6,122 nucleotides of DNA from Methanoregula sp. (GCA_028711405.1 JAQTSH010000099.1:1-6122), one strand, 5' to 3'. Counted from the stretch's first letter, positions 1-5,623 are shown. The notes: generated from the sequence alone by a model not told the origin. Made by a program: numbers and translations.

Positions 1-130
1 TTCTGCCGCCGAAGGCGGAGGCATCCTCTTTACTGCCTCACCTCGCAGAGGTGAGGAGGAGCACGTCCCGAAGGGTGAGGAGCGAAGGGGGGTCGCAGTG
101 CCCCCCCGTAGCGACGAAAGTGCGGGGGAT
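1..130. repeat. GC-rich cluster of intergenic palindromes
   Basis: No open frame with a family signature is visible here. The stretch is built from short inverted repeats: CCGCC/GGCGG around GAA (6-18), a perfect 9-bp stem CCTCACCTC/GAGGTGAGG around GCA (36-56), CCC-GAA-GGG (67-75), and a G6/C7 pair around an 8-nt loop (87-107). Alternative pairings also exist: GTCGC (92-96) with GCGAC (111-115), and C5 (103-107) with G5 (124-128). The 9-mer GGTGAGGAG occurs twice (50-58 and 74-82). There is no T-run after any stem, so these are not clear intrinsic terminators. The make-up resembles dispersed extragenic palindromic repeats, but dispersal cannot be tested in one window. Confidence 0.6.
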
Positions 131-427
131 AATTCGATAGATGTGGGAAGGCACAATGATTATCTACAATCACAAAACATTTAACAAAAAAATGATCCGA
201 TTTTTCGGAATCAAAAACCTCAATTCAACTGAATTTATCGAAATGTGAGTTAAATCAGCCTTGTTACTGATCAGATGTCATCCTAAAATGGGAGAAGAAC
301 CGTATTTTTCAATCAGGTGGATTCCAGGTTCCGGATCGTCACAAAACTCCACCCACTTCCCGACCGGAAAAAATTCTTCTTCCCACGTGCAGATACCACA
401 GGTAACACGCCATGTGGAGGAGTAGAC
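131..427 (+). other. AT-rich non-coding leader upstream of the cupin operon
   Basis: No supported gene lies here. A GTG-initiated extension of the cupin frame from 317 is possible, but it has no ribosome binding site and its residues look non-coding. The stretch probably holds the promoter of the cupin operon. The AT-rich GAATTTATCG (231-240) is the best TATA-like candidate, but it is not a strong match. Small dyads are visible: CCGA-TTTT-TCGG extended by GAT/ATC with one bulge (194-212), ATTCA/TGAAT (223-234), and the palindrome CTGATCAG (267-274). Any of these could be an operator or leader hairpin, and none can be assigned to a regulator. Confidence 0.4.
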
Positions 428-763
428 ATGCCCGAGACCAATCGTGAAGATCTAAAGGAACGAGTACTTGCGACAAACGACCTTATCGCCTATCAGCCGG
501 GATCCATCGCAAGCCGGATGATCGTCTTTAAAAAAACGGGGACGATCACCCTCTTCGCATTCGATGAAGGGGAAGAACTGGCAGAGCATTCCGCCCCTTT
601 TGATGCCATACTGGAAGTCACGGACGGGGAGGCAGAGGTACAGATTGCCGGCGCCCCTTTCACCGTCCGACCGGGTGAGATGATCATCCTGCCGGCGAAC
701 AAACCCCATGCCGTGCACGCCACGCAGCGGTTCAAGATGGTCCTGACCATGATCCGGGAATGA
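428..763 (+). CDS. small single-domain cupin protein (first of a tandem pair)
   Basis: This 111-residue protein has one cupin_2-type beta-barrel domain at about residues 28-108. Start 428 is chosen because GGAGG (416-420) lies 7 nt upstream; the frame opens further upstream but has no such site. Family motifs are readable: EHSAPFDA with H54, DGEAEV with E68, and the second-motif stretch from G83 through PAN (89-91) to PH (93-94). Classical cupin motif 1 has HxH, but here only one His is present (HSA), as is usual for this subfamily of small stand-alone cupins. Metal binding is therefore likely to be reduced or different. No enzymatic or signalling domain is attached and no signal peptide is seen, so it should be cytosolic. 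The substrate or ligand is unknown. It is paralogous to the next gene, 103 nt downstream. Confidence 0.88.
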   Translation: MPETNREDLKERVLATNDLIAYQPGSIASRMIVFKKTGTITLFAFDEGEELAEHSAPFDAILEVTDGEAEVQIAGAPFTVRPGEMIILPANKPHAVHATQRFKMVLTMIRE

Positions 764-866
764 GTCTGTTCCTGGAACGTCGCGCGCGGATGCCAGATCC
801 GGTGAGTGTACAAGACACAGGTTCATATCCCGGTTCAGACAAAGATTCGGGTAAGGAGGCAGGAGG

Positions 867-1238
867 ATGGAATACACACAAGGGCATCCTGATGCAAAGG
901 AACAGCAGGATGCCAAAAGAAAAGAATTATTCGGCAAAGTCATCAACCTCGCATCCCTCGTGAACTATGCCGAAGGAACCGTCGCAAGCCGGATGATCAT
1001 ATCGAAAAAAGCCGGGAACATCACGATCTTCTCCTTTGACGAGAACGAAGGACTCTCTGAACATACCGCCCCCTTTGACGCGGTCGTGACGATCCTTGAC
1101 GGTGAATGTGAGGTCTGGGTGGCAGGACAGACGTTTTCGATGAAGACCGGTGACACGATAGTGTTTCCGGCAAACGTCCCCCATGCCCTCTCTGCGATCA
1201 CGAAGTTCAAGATGTCACTTACCATGATCAAGGAGTGA
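867..1238 (+). CDS. small single-domain cupin protein (second of a tandem pair)
   Basis: This 123-residue cupin has about half its aligned residues identical to the upstream gene across the barrel, so the two look like a tandem duplication. AAGGAGG (853-859) sits 7 nt before ATG 867. The first 30 or so residues are polar and charged and differ from the paralogue; the barrel covers about residues 40-120. Conserved positions include H66 in EHTAPFDA, E80 in DGECEV, N103 and H106 in PANVPHA, and the terminal FKMSLTMIKE. It has a cysteine (C81) where the first copy has Ala. The stop codon lies 4 nt before the next start, and the Shine-Dalgarno site of the next gene lies inside its final codons, so the two are very likely cotranscribed and translationally coupled. 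Ligand unknown. Confidence 0.88.
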   Translation: MEYTQGHPDAKEQQDAKRKELFGKVINLASLVNYAEGTVASRMIISKKAGNITIFSFDENEGLSEHTAPFDAVVTILDGECEVWVAGQTFSMKTGDTIVFPANVPHALSAITKFKMSLTMIKE

Positions 1239-1242
1239 TCCG

Positions 1243-1524
1243 ATGGGCGGGGATGACAAAGACGGGTACTATTGTTCGATCTGCGGCGGGATACCCCCGG
1301 ATAAGATCACCACCAAACGGATACTTGTCGATGGCAAGGAGACCGGGATTGATCAACTGGACTGGATCATCGCAGAAGTAAAAAAACTCGGACTCACGGA
1401 CGATGCCGCGATCACCGGGGAGCTCCTCAAACGGACACGGGCACTCAATTACGTGCCGACAAAAAAGGTGCAGGAATACGAAAAAGCCCTGCTCGCAGAA
1501 TACAAGCACGCTCTCTCGCAGTAA
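1243..1524 (+). CDS. small CxxC protein, probably the methanogen family annotated as NAC-family transcription factor
   Basis: This protein has 93 residues. It opens with an acidic N-terminus, then YYCSICGG, where C11 and C14 form a CxxC knuckle or redox pair. A conserved-looking stretch KRILVDGKETGIDQLDWIIAEVKKLGL follows (25-51), then two predicted helices and an NYVPTKK segment (about 69-75). From memory, near-identical layouts in methanogens are labelled NAC family transcription factor, but no DNA-binding activity can be read from the sequence and that label may be unsound. With only two cysteines, a zinc site would need further ligands or dimerisation. AGGAG (1231-1235) lies 7 nt before the ATG and overlaps the end of the second cupin gene, which indicates an operon. 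A link to redox or metal sensing is inference only. Confidence 0.85.
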   Translation: MGGDDKDGYYCSICGGIPPDKITTKRILVDGKETGIDQLDWIIAEVKKLGLTDDAAITGELLKRTRALNYVPTKKVQEYEKALLAEYKHALSQ

Positions 1525-1581
1525 TCGATGTGAGGAAGGAACGTTAACGGTCAATTGTCGGTAATGATCCTGCCGGGTTCC

Positions 1582-1686
1582 TGCTATGGATATGTCGTAT
1601 CCATGGGTTCCTGTGGCAAACCACCATGAACACTGCTATGGATATCTCTGATCCAAAAGTTCCTGTGGCAAACCCGCCATGAACAC
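1582..1686 (+). repeat. tandem pair of about 52-nt repeats, each with two potential hairpins
   Basis: Copy A is 1582-1633 and copy B is 1634-1686. They are directly adjacent, begin with TGCTATGGATAT and end with CCATGAACAC, and differ at about seven bases plus one single-base indel. In copy A, ATGGATA (1586-1592) pairs perfectly with TATCCAT (1598-1604); in copy B the shorter TGGAT/ATCCA pair remains. The second half of each copy forms another imperfect hairpin closed by GTTC and GAAC around a CAAA loop (1607-1631 in A, 1659-1684 in B). A further GGGTTCCTG (1575-1583) precedes copy A and matches 1605-1613. There is no reading frame of convincing quality on either strand. It lies directly after the CxxC gene, so it would be in that operon's 3' untranslated region. 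Confidence 0.75.
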
Positions 1687-1692
1687 TTTTTT
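1659..1692 (+). terminator. putative terminator of the cupin/CxxC operon
   Basis: The last hairpin of repeat copy B (GTTC 1659-1662 with GAAC 1681-1684, imperfect inside) is followed almost at once by six T residues (1687-1692). Oligo-T tracts terminate archaeal RNA polymerase with or without a hairpin. Position and polarity suit the plus-strand operon that ends at 1524. Confidence 0.5.
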
Positions 1693-1699
1693 CCATTGC

Positions 1700-1735
1700 A
1701 AAAAAAACGATGGTCCCCCGGACTGACCGGGGGGT
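1700..1735 (-). terminator. putative terminator of the HEAT-repeat gene
   Basis: Read on the minus strand, the HEAT gene stop at 1769 is followed by a strong hairpin with a perfect 7-bp stem (CCCCCGG 1715-1721 with CCGGGGG 1727-1733, loop 1722-1726). Two G-T pairs extend the stem. Eight T residues then follow on that strand (the A-run at 1700-1707 on the plus strand). This is a textbook arrangement for termination between convergent genes. Confidence 0.7.
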
Positions 1736-1768
1736 GGATCGTGAGCGTTGAAGTGCTGGGAGCACGAG

Positions 1769-2215
1769 TCAGAGGATCACCGATCGTTCAAGGACGTGCG
1801 ATACATACGCCCGGATCACAGGCATCTCCTCCGGATCGAGCGAACACTCTCGTAAGCTGTTGATGGCACCGTAACTCCGGATGGACGCGAGTGCATCCGC
1901 TGCATGCTCGCGGATCTCCGGTCTCTCTGTCCTGTCCTTCAGGCGTTCCACCAATGCATTCACGGAACGACCACTCTTCAGTTTATTCAGGGCGTCAATC
2001 GCGTGCAGCCGGATCACCGGATCCGGATCCCGGCAGCAGTCCACAAGCGGGCGCACTGCGCGGGGGTCTCCACTCACTCCCAGCGCCTTTATCGCATCCT
2101 CACGGTTTCGGGATTTTCCTGCATCCAGTGCATCATCAATGAGCCGGTAGATCCTGCCCGTTGCGGGCATCGTATTGAACCACTCACTGGCGGATTCTTT
2201 TACACACGTGTCCAT
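1769..2215 (-). CDS. HEAT-repeat (PBS-lyase-type) protein
   Basis: The 148-residue product is helical and made mostly of HEAT-like repeats. Units begin near residues 39 (EDAIKALGVSGDPRAVRPL), 66 (PVIRLHAIDALNKLK), 100 (EIREHAADALASIRSYGAINSL) and 132 (PVIRAYVSHVLE). Each shows the A-xx-AL pattern and the Asp-Pro turns of the PBS-lyase HEAT class. Such proteins are generally protein-interaction scaffolds; lyase activity is not implied. The frame opens 20 residues earlier, but AAGGTGA just before ATG 2215 and the repeat layout favour the shorter form. The N-terminal 38 residues (C4, W12) are not recognised. It stands alone between a convergent operon and a long intergenic stretch, so neighbours give no clue to its partner. 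Confidence 0.85.
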   Translation of the reverse strand: MDTCVKESASEWFNTMPATGRIYRLIDDALDAGKSRNREDAIKALGVSGDPRAVRPLVDCCRDPDPVIRLHAIDALNKLKSGRSVNALVERLKDRTERPEIREHAADALASIRSYGAINSLRECSLDPEEMPVIRAYVSHVLERSVIL

Positions 2216-2250
2216 GATTTCACCTTCTTGAGAAATTTGAGTTCGTTCAT

Positions 2251-2273
2251 GTTTCGGCACAAACGCCGGAAAC
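2251..2273 (-). promoter_or_regulatory. inverted repeat in the leader of the HEAT-repeat gene
   Basis: GTTTCGGC (2251-2258) pairs with GCCGGAAAC (2265-2273) over a 6-nt loop with one bulged base. It lies 36-58 nt upstream of the HEAT start codon on the minus strand, so it may be in the 5' leader or near the promoter. No clear TATA element was found close by on that strand. It could be a leader hairpin or a regulator site; function unknown. Confidence 0.4.
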
Positions 2274-2443
2274 AACAGGGGCTGATAGGGATGAAAGATG
2301 GTTACCGCTTACCAAAAGGGGGATGTACCTGCCGTACTTGTCGTATCAGTCCAATGACTTGAAATTGGTACATTAAAGGATTGTCTGTGCTGCGATTATA
2401 AATAATTAATCATGATAAATTCCTTTTCAGGGATGAATGATGC
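2274..2443. other. intergenic stretch with inverted repeats and an AT-rich TATA-like element
   Basis: No credible gene is seen. ATGTACC (2323-2329) and GGTACAT (2367-2373) are perfect reverse complements 37 nt apart. CCAAT/ATTGG (2351-2355 and 2364-2368) is nested and overlaps the right arm. Downstream, TTATAAAT (2396-2403) lies in an AT-only tract (2395-2410) and could be a TATA box. Because it is nearly symmetric, it could drive either strand. On the plus strand the start would fall near 2420-2430, just ahead of the stem-loop cluster. Confidence 0.4.
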
Positions 2444-2615
2444 TCCGGCAGTTCCTCCCGGACCCGGTAAACCCTGTGTGGTTCCGGGTTTCAGGTCGTT
2501 TCCTGCCGGAACCGCACACATCCGTGCTGGCAGTACAAAATCTGGCGATTTGTGTCCGGTGCCCTGCGATCAGCCGGATGCCATACACATATAAGGTGCC
2601 TCTTTGCTGTTTTAA
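2425..2615 (+). ncRNA. candidate structured RNA or structured leader (speculative)
   Basis: Several stems nest on the plus strand. The outer stem is TCCGGCAG (2444-2451) with CTGCCGGA (2503-2510). Inside it, ACCCGG (2462-2467) pairs with CCGGGT (2484-2489) and stacks on AACC/GGTT (2470-2473 with 2480-2483) around a 6-nt loop. Further along are GCAC/GTGC (2514-2517 with 2524-2527) and TCCGG/CCGGA (2555-2559 with 2574-2578). A TATA-like element at 2396-2403 is about the right distance for a start near 2425, and a T-rich patch (2601-2613) could end the transcript. The short frames here encode Pro/Cys/Trp-rich peptides without ribosome binding sites. The boundaries are guesses, and it matches no RNA family that I recognise. 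Confidence 0.3.
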
Positions 2616-2675
2616 GTGGGTAAGATGGATGATTGAGTCAGGACATACATGGAGTCACGGAAACCGCCTTGCCTG

Positions 2676-2760
2676 GGCGCGACCCGGTACGGCGTCGCGC
2701 CGACCCCCATCAGGGGAGAGGAACACTCGTGATGCAGGGGTTTGGGGGCGGCAGCCCCCA
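2676..2760. repeat. second GC-rich palindrome cluster
   Basis: Three inverted repeats follow one another: a perfect 8-bp GGCGCGAC/GTCGCGCC (2676-2683 with 2694-2701), CCCC/GGGG (2705-2708 with 2713-2716), and a perfect 7-bp TGGGGGC/GCCCCCA with a 4-nt loop (2743-2749 with 2754-2760). Base composition jumps to very GC-rich against AT-rich flanks. The style resembles the cluster at 1-130 (long G and C runs around a GCA-containing loop), which suggests a genome-wide extragenic repeat class. No T-run follows. Confidence 0.55.
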
Positions 2761-2812
2761 TTCAACATGATACACGGAAAATATTGTTACCCACGTGATC
2801 TAATGCAGAGCC

Positions 2813-2825
2813 TATAATGTTATAA
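2813..2825 (+). promoter_or_regulatory. probable TATA region of the copA promoter
   Basis: TATAAT (2813-2818) and TTATAA (2820-2825) are adjacent AT-rich TATA candidates. The second is the core of the palindrome GTTATAAC (2819-2826). They would place a transcription start near 2840-2850 and leave a leader of about 35-45 nt before copA. Confidence 0.5.
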
Positions 2826-2849
2826 CCGGAGATTACGACAATAACAAGA

Positions 2850-2860
2850 ATCAGACTGAT
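2850..2860 (+). promoter_or_regulatory. small palindrome at the presumed copA transcription start
   Basis: ATCAG-A-CTGAT is a perfect 5+1+5 dyad placed about 25-45 nt after the TATA candidates and 24 nt before the copA start. A repressor bound here could block transcription, which would fit a copper-inducible exporter. No regulator gene lies in the window and the motif matches no operator I can name with confidence. Confidence 0.3.
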
Positions 2861-2883
2861 CAACACAATACACAGGGGAAACC

Positions 2884-5313
2884 ATGTCAGAACCGGAGAG
2901 AGAACACGCCGAACTGAAGATATCCGGGATGCACTGCGCCACATGCGCCATCACCATTGAGGAATCGCTGTCCGGACTCGACCATGTATCAAAGGTCCAG
3001 GTGAACTTCGGTACCGATTCAGCGCATGTCGAGTTCGACCCGTCAAAGATCACGCTCAAAGAGATTGAACAGGTTGTAAAATCAGCAGGATATGAGGTGA
3101 TCAACCGCGAAGCGACCATCAGGATCGGCGGCATGATGTGTGCCACCTGCGTCCAGACGATCGAAGCAGTATTACGCGCGCTGCCTGGTGTCGTCCTTGC
3201 GACCGTCAATCTTGCAACCGAGAAGGCGTATGTCACCTATAATCCGTCAGTCTCTGGTATTGACGCGATGAAACGTGCAATCGAGGATTCTGGATACCAG
3301 TACCTCGGGATCGCGGGAGAAGTGAGCGAAGAGGCGGAGAAGATCGCGCGGGAACGTGACCTGCACGACAAACTGCTCCGGTTCTCGATCGGGTTTGCCG
3401 TCAGTATCCCGCTCATGCTCCTGATGTGGGTACCGCTCCCCATCTCCATTCATGAGCTCGGCTATGTCATGCTCGTCATCTCCACGCCCGTCTTTGTGTA
3501 TGTAGCATACCCGATCTTCCGCGCTGCGTGGATGGCGCTTCGCAACCGCTCGCTCAACATGGACGTGATGTATGCGATGGGGACTGGGGTTGCGTTTGTC
3601 GCGAGCGTGATGGGGACTTTCGGGATCATCCTCACCCATGAGTTCATGTTCTATGACACGGCGATCATGCTCGCGGCATTCCTCATGCTGGGACGTTACC
3701 TTGAAACACGGGCGAAGGGACGAACCTCGGAGGCGATAAAAAACTTAATGAGCCTCCGGGTAAAGACTGCCACTATCCTCCGCGAAGGATTGGAGGTGGA
3801 GATCCCCATCGAGGATGTTGTGGTTGGGGATATCGTGCTGGTGAAGCCCGGCGCGAAAGTGCCTGTCGATGGCGTGGTTGCCAGCGGCGAGAGTTATGTC
3901 GATGAGTCAATGATCACCGGTGAACCCGTGCCGCCCCAAAAGACGAAGGGGAGCCGGGTGGTCGGAGGCACCATCAACCAGAACAGCGTCCTCACGGTGA
4001 AGGCGGAGAAGGTGGGAAAGGAGACGGTGCTTTCCCAGATCATCCAGCTTGTCGAAGATGCACAAGGGTCAAAACCTCCCGTCCAGCGGATCGCGGATAC
4101 TGCTGTCACGTACTTCATCCCGGTCGTGCTCGTCATTGCTGCCCTTGCATTTGTCCTCTGGTTTTTTGTGCTGCACGCAACGCTCCTCTTTGCCCTGACC
4201 GCACTGATATCAGTCCTCGTCGTTGCCTGCCCCTGCGCGCTTGGGCTTGCGACACCCACTGCTGTGACGGTTGGCGTGGGGCGCGGAGCGGAACTGGGCA
4301 TCCTCATCCGGAACGGGGAAGCGCTGGAGATTGCCGAAAAAGTGACGACGATCATCTTTGACAAGACCGGCACGCTGACGAAAGGCAGACCGGAAGTCAC
4401 CGATCTGGTACCGGCAGGTACGAGCGCTGACACGCTTCTTCTCTTTGCCGCGAGCGTGGAACAGCACTCGCAACACCCGCTTGCCCAGGCAATCGTCCGG
4501 CGGGCAAAATCTGCGGGTGTAACGATCGAACCGGCAGAGAAGTTCGATACGTTCGGGGGCAAAGGTGTGTCTGCGGTGGTGCTCGGTGAGGAAGTGCTCG
4601 TCGGTAACCGTATCTTCCTGCACGAGAATGGTGTCCCGCTTCCCCCTGAAATGGAAGCACGTCTCACCGCATTCGAAGAAGAAGGCAAAACTGCTGTCCT
4701 TGTTGGTGCCGGAGGAACAATGGCAGGGATGATCGCCATTGCAGATACCATAAAACCGACCACCCCGGAGGCGGTCCGGCGACTGAAGGAAAAAGGGCTT
4801 ACGGTTATCATGGTCACTGGTGACAATCATCGCACCGCCAATGCAATCGCCCGCCAGATCGGGATTGATCGCGTCATCGCTGAGGTGCTCCCGCAGGACA
4901 AGGCAGTGACGGTCAAATCTTTGCAGGAGAAGGGCGAATGCGTCGCATTCGTCGGGGACGGGATCAACGATGCACCTGCGCTCGCCCAGGCAGATGTGGG
5001 GATCGCCATCGGCAGTGGCACAGATGTCGCCATCGAGAGCGGGGACATTGTCCTCATCCGCGATGACCTGCTTGATGCAGTGGCGGCGCTGGAACTCTCA
5101 AAGAAAGTGATGGGCAGGATCAAGGGCAACATCTTCTGGGCATTTGCGTACAACACCGCGCTCATCCCAGTCGGAGCCGGTGTGCTGTACCCGTTCTTCG
5201 GGATCACGCTCAATCCCGCGATTGCCGCTCTTGCGATGGCAGCCAGTTCTGTGACGGTCGTCAGCCTCTCGCTCCTGCTCAGAAGATATATACCTGATGC
5301 GAAGAAAGGATGA
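2884..5313 (+). CDS. copA: Cu+-exporting P1B-type ATPase
   Basis: This 809-residue protein pumps Cu+ (or Ag+) out of the cytosol, driven by ATP. Two N-terminal heavy-metal-associated domains carry GMxCATC sites, C18/C21 and C86/C89. Eight membrane helices are expected. The first four are at about 166-186, 192-212, 225-250 and 257-275. The actuator domain follows with TGE at 345-347. Helix 6 holds the CPC transport motif (C449-P450-C451). The phosphorylation site is D493 in DKTGT, the HP motif of the nucleotide domain is H531-P532, and GDGIND spans 691-696. Helix 7 has Y756-N757 and helix 8 has M785 with S788-S789, the residue set of Cu+-type (P1B-1) pumps. All catalytic residues are present and the length is normal. 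The Shine-Dalgarno site is weak (GGGG 2875-2878). A YHS miniprotein gene follows 17 nt later. Confidence 0.97.
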   Translation: MSEPEREHAELKISGMHCATCAITIEESLSGLDHVSKVQVNFGTDSAHVEFDPSKITLKEIEQVVKSAGYEVINREATIRIGGMMCATCVQTIEAVLRALPGVVLATVNLATEKAYVTYNPSVSGIDAMKRAIEDSGYQYLGIAGEVSEEAEKIARERDLHDKLLRFSIGFAVSIPLMLLMWVPLPISIHELGYVMLVISTPVFVYVAYPIFRAAWMALRNRSLNMDVMYAMGTGVAFVASVMGTFGIILTHEFMFYDTAIMLAAFLMLGRYLETRAKGRTSEAIKNLMSLRVKTATILREGLEVEIPIEDVVVGDIVLVKPGAKVPVDGVVASGESYVDESMITGEPVPPQKTKGSRVVGGTINQNSVLTVKAEKVGKETVLSQIIQLVEDAQGSKPPVQRIADTAVTYFIPVVLVIAALAFVLWFFVLHATLLFALTALISVLVVACPCALGLATPTAVTVGVGRGAELGILIRNGEALEIAEKVTTIIFDKTGTLTKGRPEVTDLVPAGTSADTLLLFAASVEQHSQHPLAQAIVRRAKSAGVTIEPAEKFDTFGGKGVSAVVLGEEVLVGNRIFLHENGVPLPPEMEARLTAFEEEGKTAVLVGAGGTMAGMIAIADTIKPTTPEAVRRLKEKGLTVIMVTGDNHRTANAIARQIGIDRVIAEVLPQDKAVTVKSLQEKGECVAFVGDGINDAPALAQADVGIAIGSGTDVAIESGDIVLIRDDLLDAVAALELSKKVMGRIKGNIFWAFAYNTALIPVGAGVLYPFFGITLNPAIAALAMAASSVTVVSLSLLLRRYIPDAKKG

Positions 5314-5330
5314 AAGATAAGGTGTATATC

Positions 5331-5471
5331 ATGGCGATTGATCCCATCTGTAAGATGACTGTCGATGAGAAGACAGCGAAGTTTGTCAGCGAGTACAAGG
5401 GGAAGAAGTATTACTTCTGTGCTCCCGGTTGCAAGAAGAAGTTTGATCTTGATCCTTCAAAATACGCATAA
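5331..5471 (+). CDS. YHS-domain miniprotein, probable metal-binding partner of CopA
   Basis: The 46-residue product begins MAIDPICKMTVDEKTAKF and is a complete stand-alone YHS domain. C7, C30 and C34 form the expected C-x22-C-x3-C set, with aromatic YYF just before C30. YHS/TRASH-type domains bind heavy metals and often accompany or are fused to copper ATPases. AAGGTG (5319-5324) lies 6 nt before ATG 5331. An alternative ATG at 5310 overlaps the copA stop as ATGA and would add seven residues, but its purine-rich stretch is too close to act as a ribosome binding site. Gap to copA is 17 nt, so the two are almost certainly cotranscribed. A role in delivering or buffering copper for CopA is inferred from context. 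Confidence 0.9.
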   Translation: MAIDPICKMTVDEKTAKFVSEYKGKKYYFCAPGCKKKFDLDPSKYA

Positions 5472-5478
5472 AGGAACC

Positions 5479-5540
5479 GGGGCATCTCCCCCGCGTAATG
5501 ACAAAAATCTATCCAAATCTCCCGTATTTTTTTGGTTTTT
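5479..5540 (+). terminator. T-rich terminator after the copA-YHS operon
   Basis: A short hairpin GGGG/CCCC (5479-5482 with 5488-5491) follows the YHS stop. Downstream there are two T-runs, seven T at 5527-5533 and five T at 5536-5540. Oligo-T tracts are sufficient for archaeal termination, so the T-runs are the stronger evidence; the hairpin is some 36 nt away and may be incidental. Confidence 0.6.
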
Positions 5541-5545
5541 AAATA
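5538..5545 (+). promoter_or_regulatory. probable TATA box of the UPF0316 gene
   Basis: TTTAAATA lies about 80 nt before the start codon and would give a transcript start near 5565-5570, a leader of about 55 nt. That leader contains CTGGA/TCCAG with a 3-nt loop (5586-5598). It also contains CTCT/AGAG (5602-5605 with 5612-5615), the latter overlapping the Shine-Dalgarno site. Confidence 0.45.
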
Positions 5546-5623
5546 AACTTGATATAGCAATACAGGATAATCTTTTGTGATCATTCTGGAACATCCAGCA
5601 ACTCTCCTCCCAGAGGCTTACCG

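Noticed and set aside
317..427. N-terminal extension of the first cupin from a GTG at 317
   Set aside because: No ribosome binding site, residues do not match cupins, and GGAGG is well placed for ATG 428.
452..946. Minus-strand frame antisense to the first cupin
   Set aside because: Shadow of the real plus-strand coding frame; no family resemblance.
760..963. 67-codon frame overlapping the cupin stop and the second cupin
   Set aside because: Overlaps a well-supported gene, low-complexity polar product, no Shine-Dalgarno site of its own.
1582..1686. Mini-CRISPR array
   Set aside because: The putative spacers are themselves near-identical, only two units exist, and no cas genes are present.
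1544..1765. 73-codon minus-strand frame across the tandem repeats
   Set aside because: It follows the nucleotide repeat and reads through the hairpin terminator of the HEAT gene; composition is not protein-like.
2412..2817. Two plus-strand frames (60 and 126 codons) upstream of copA
   Set aside because: Pro/Trp/Cys/Arg-rich products reading through palindromes, no ribosome binding sites, no recognisable domain.
267..2862. Shared 8-mer ACTGATCA upstream of both the cupin operon (266-273) and copA (2855-2862) as a common operator
   Set aside because: GATC-containing words are very frequent in this DNA, and the flanks do not match; too weak to claim co-regulation.
3894..4826. 310-codon frame antisense to copA
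   Set aside because: Ser/Thr/Ala-rich shadow typical of the complementary strand of a GC-rich gene with strong codon bias.
5365..5580. 71-codon frame downstream of copA
   Set aside because: Out-of-frame shadow of the YHS gene that runs on through the terminator.
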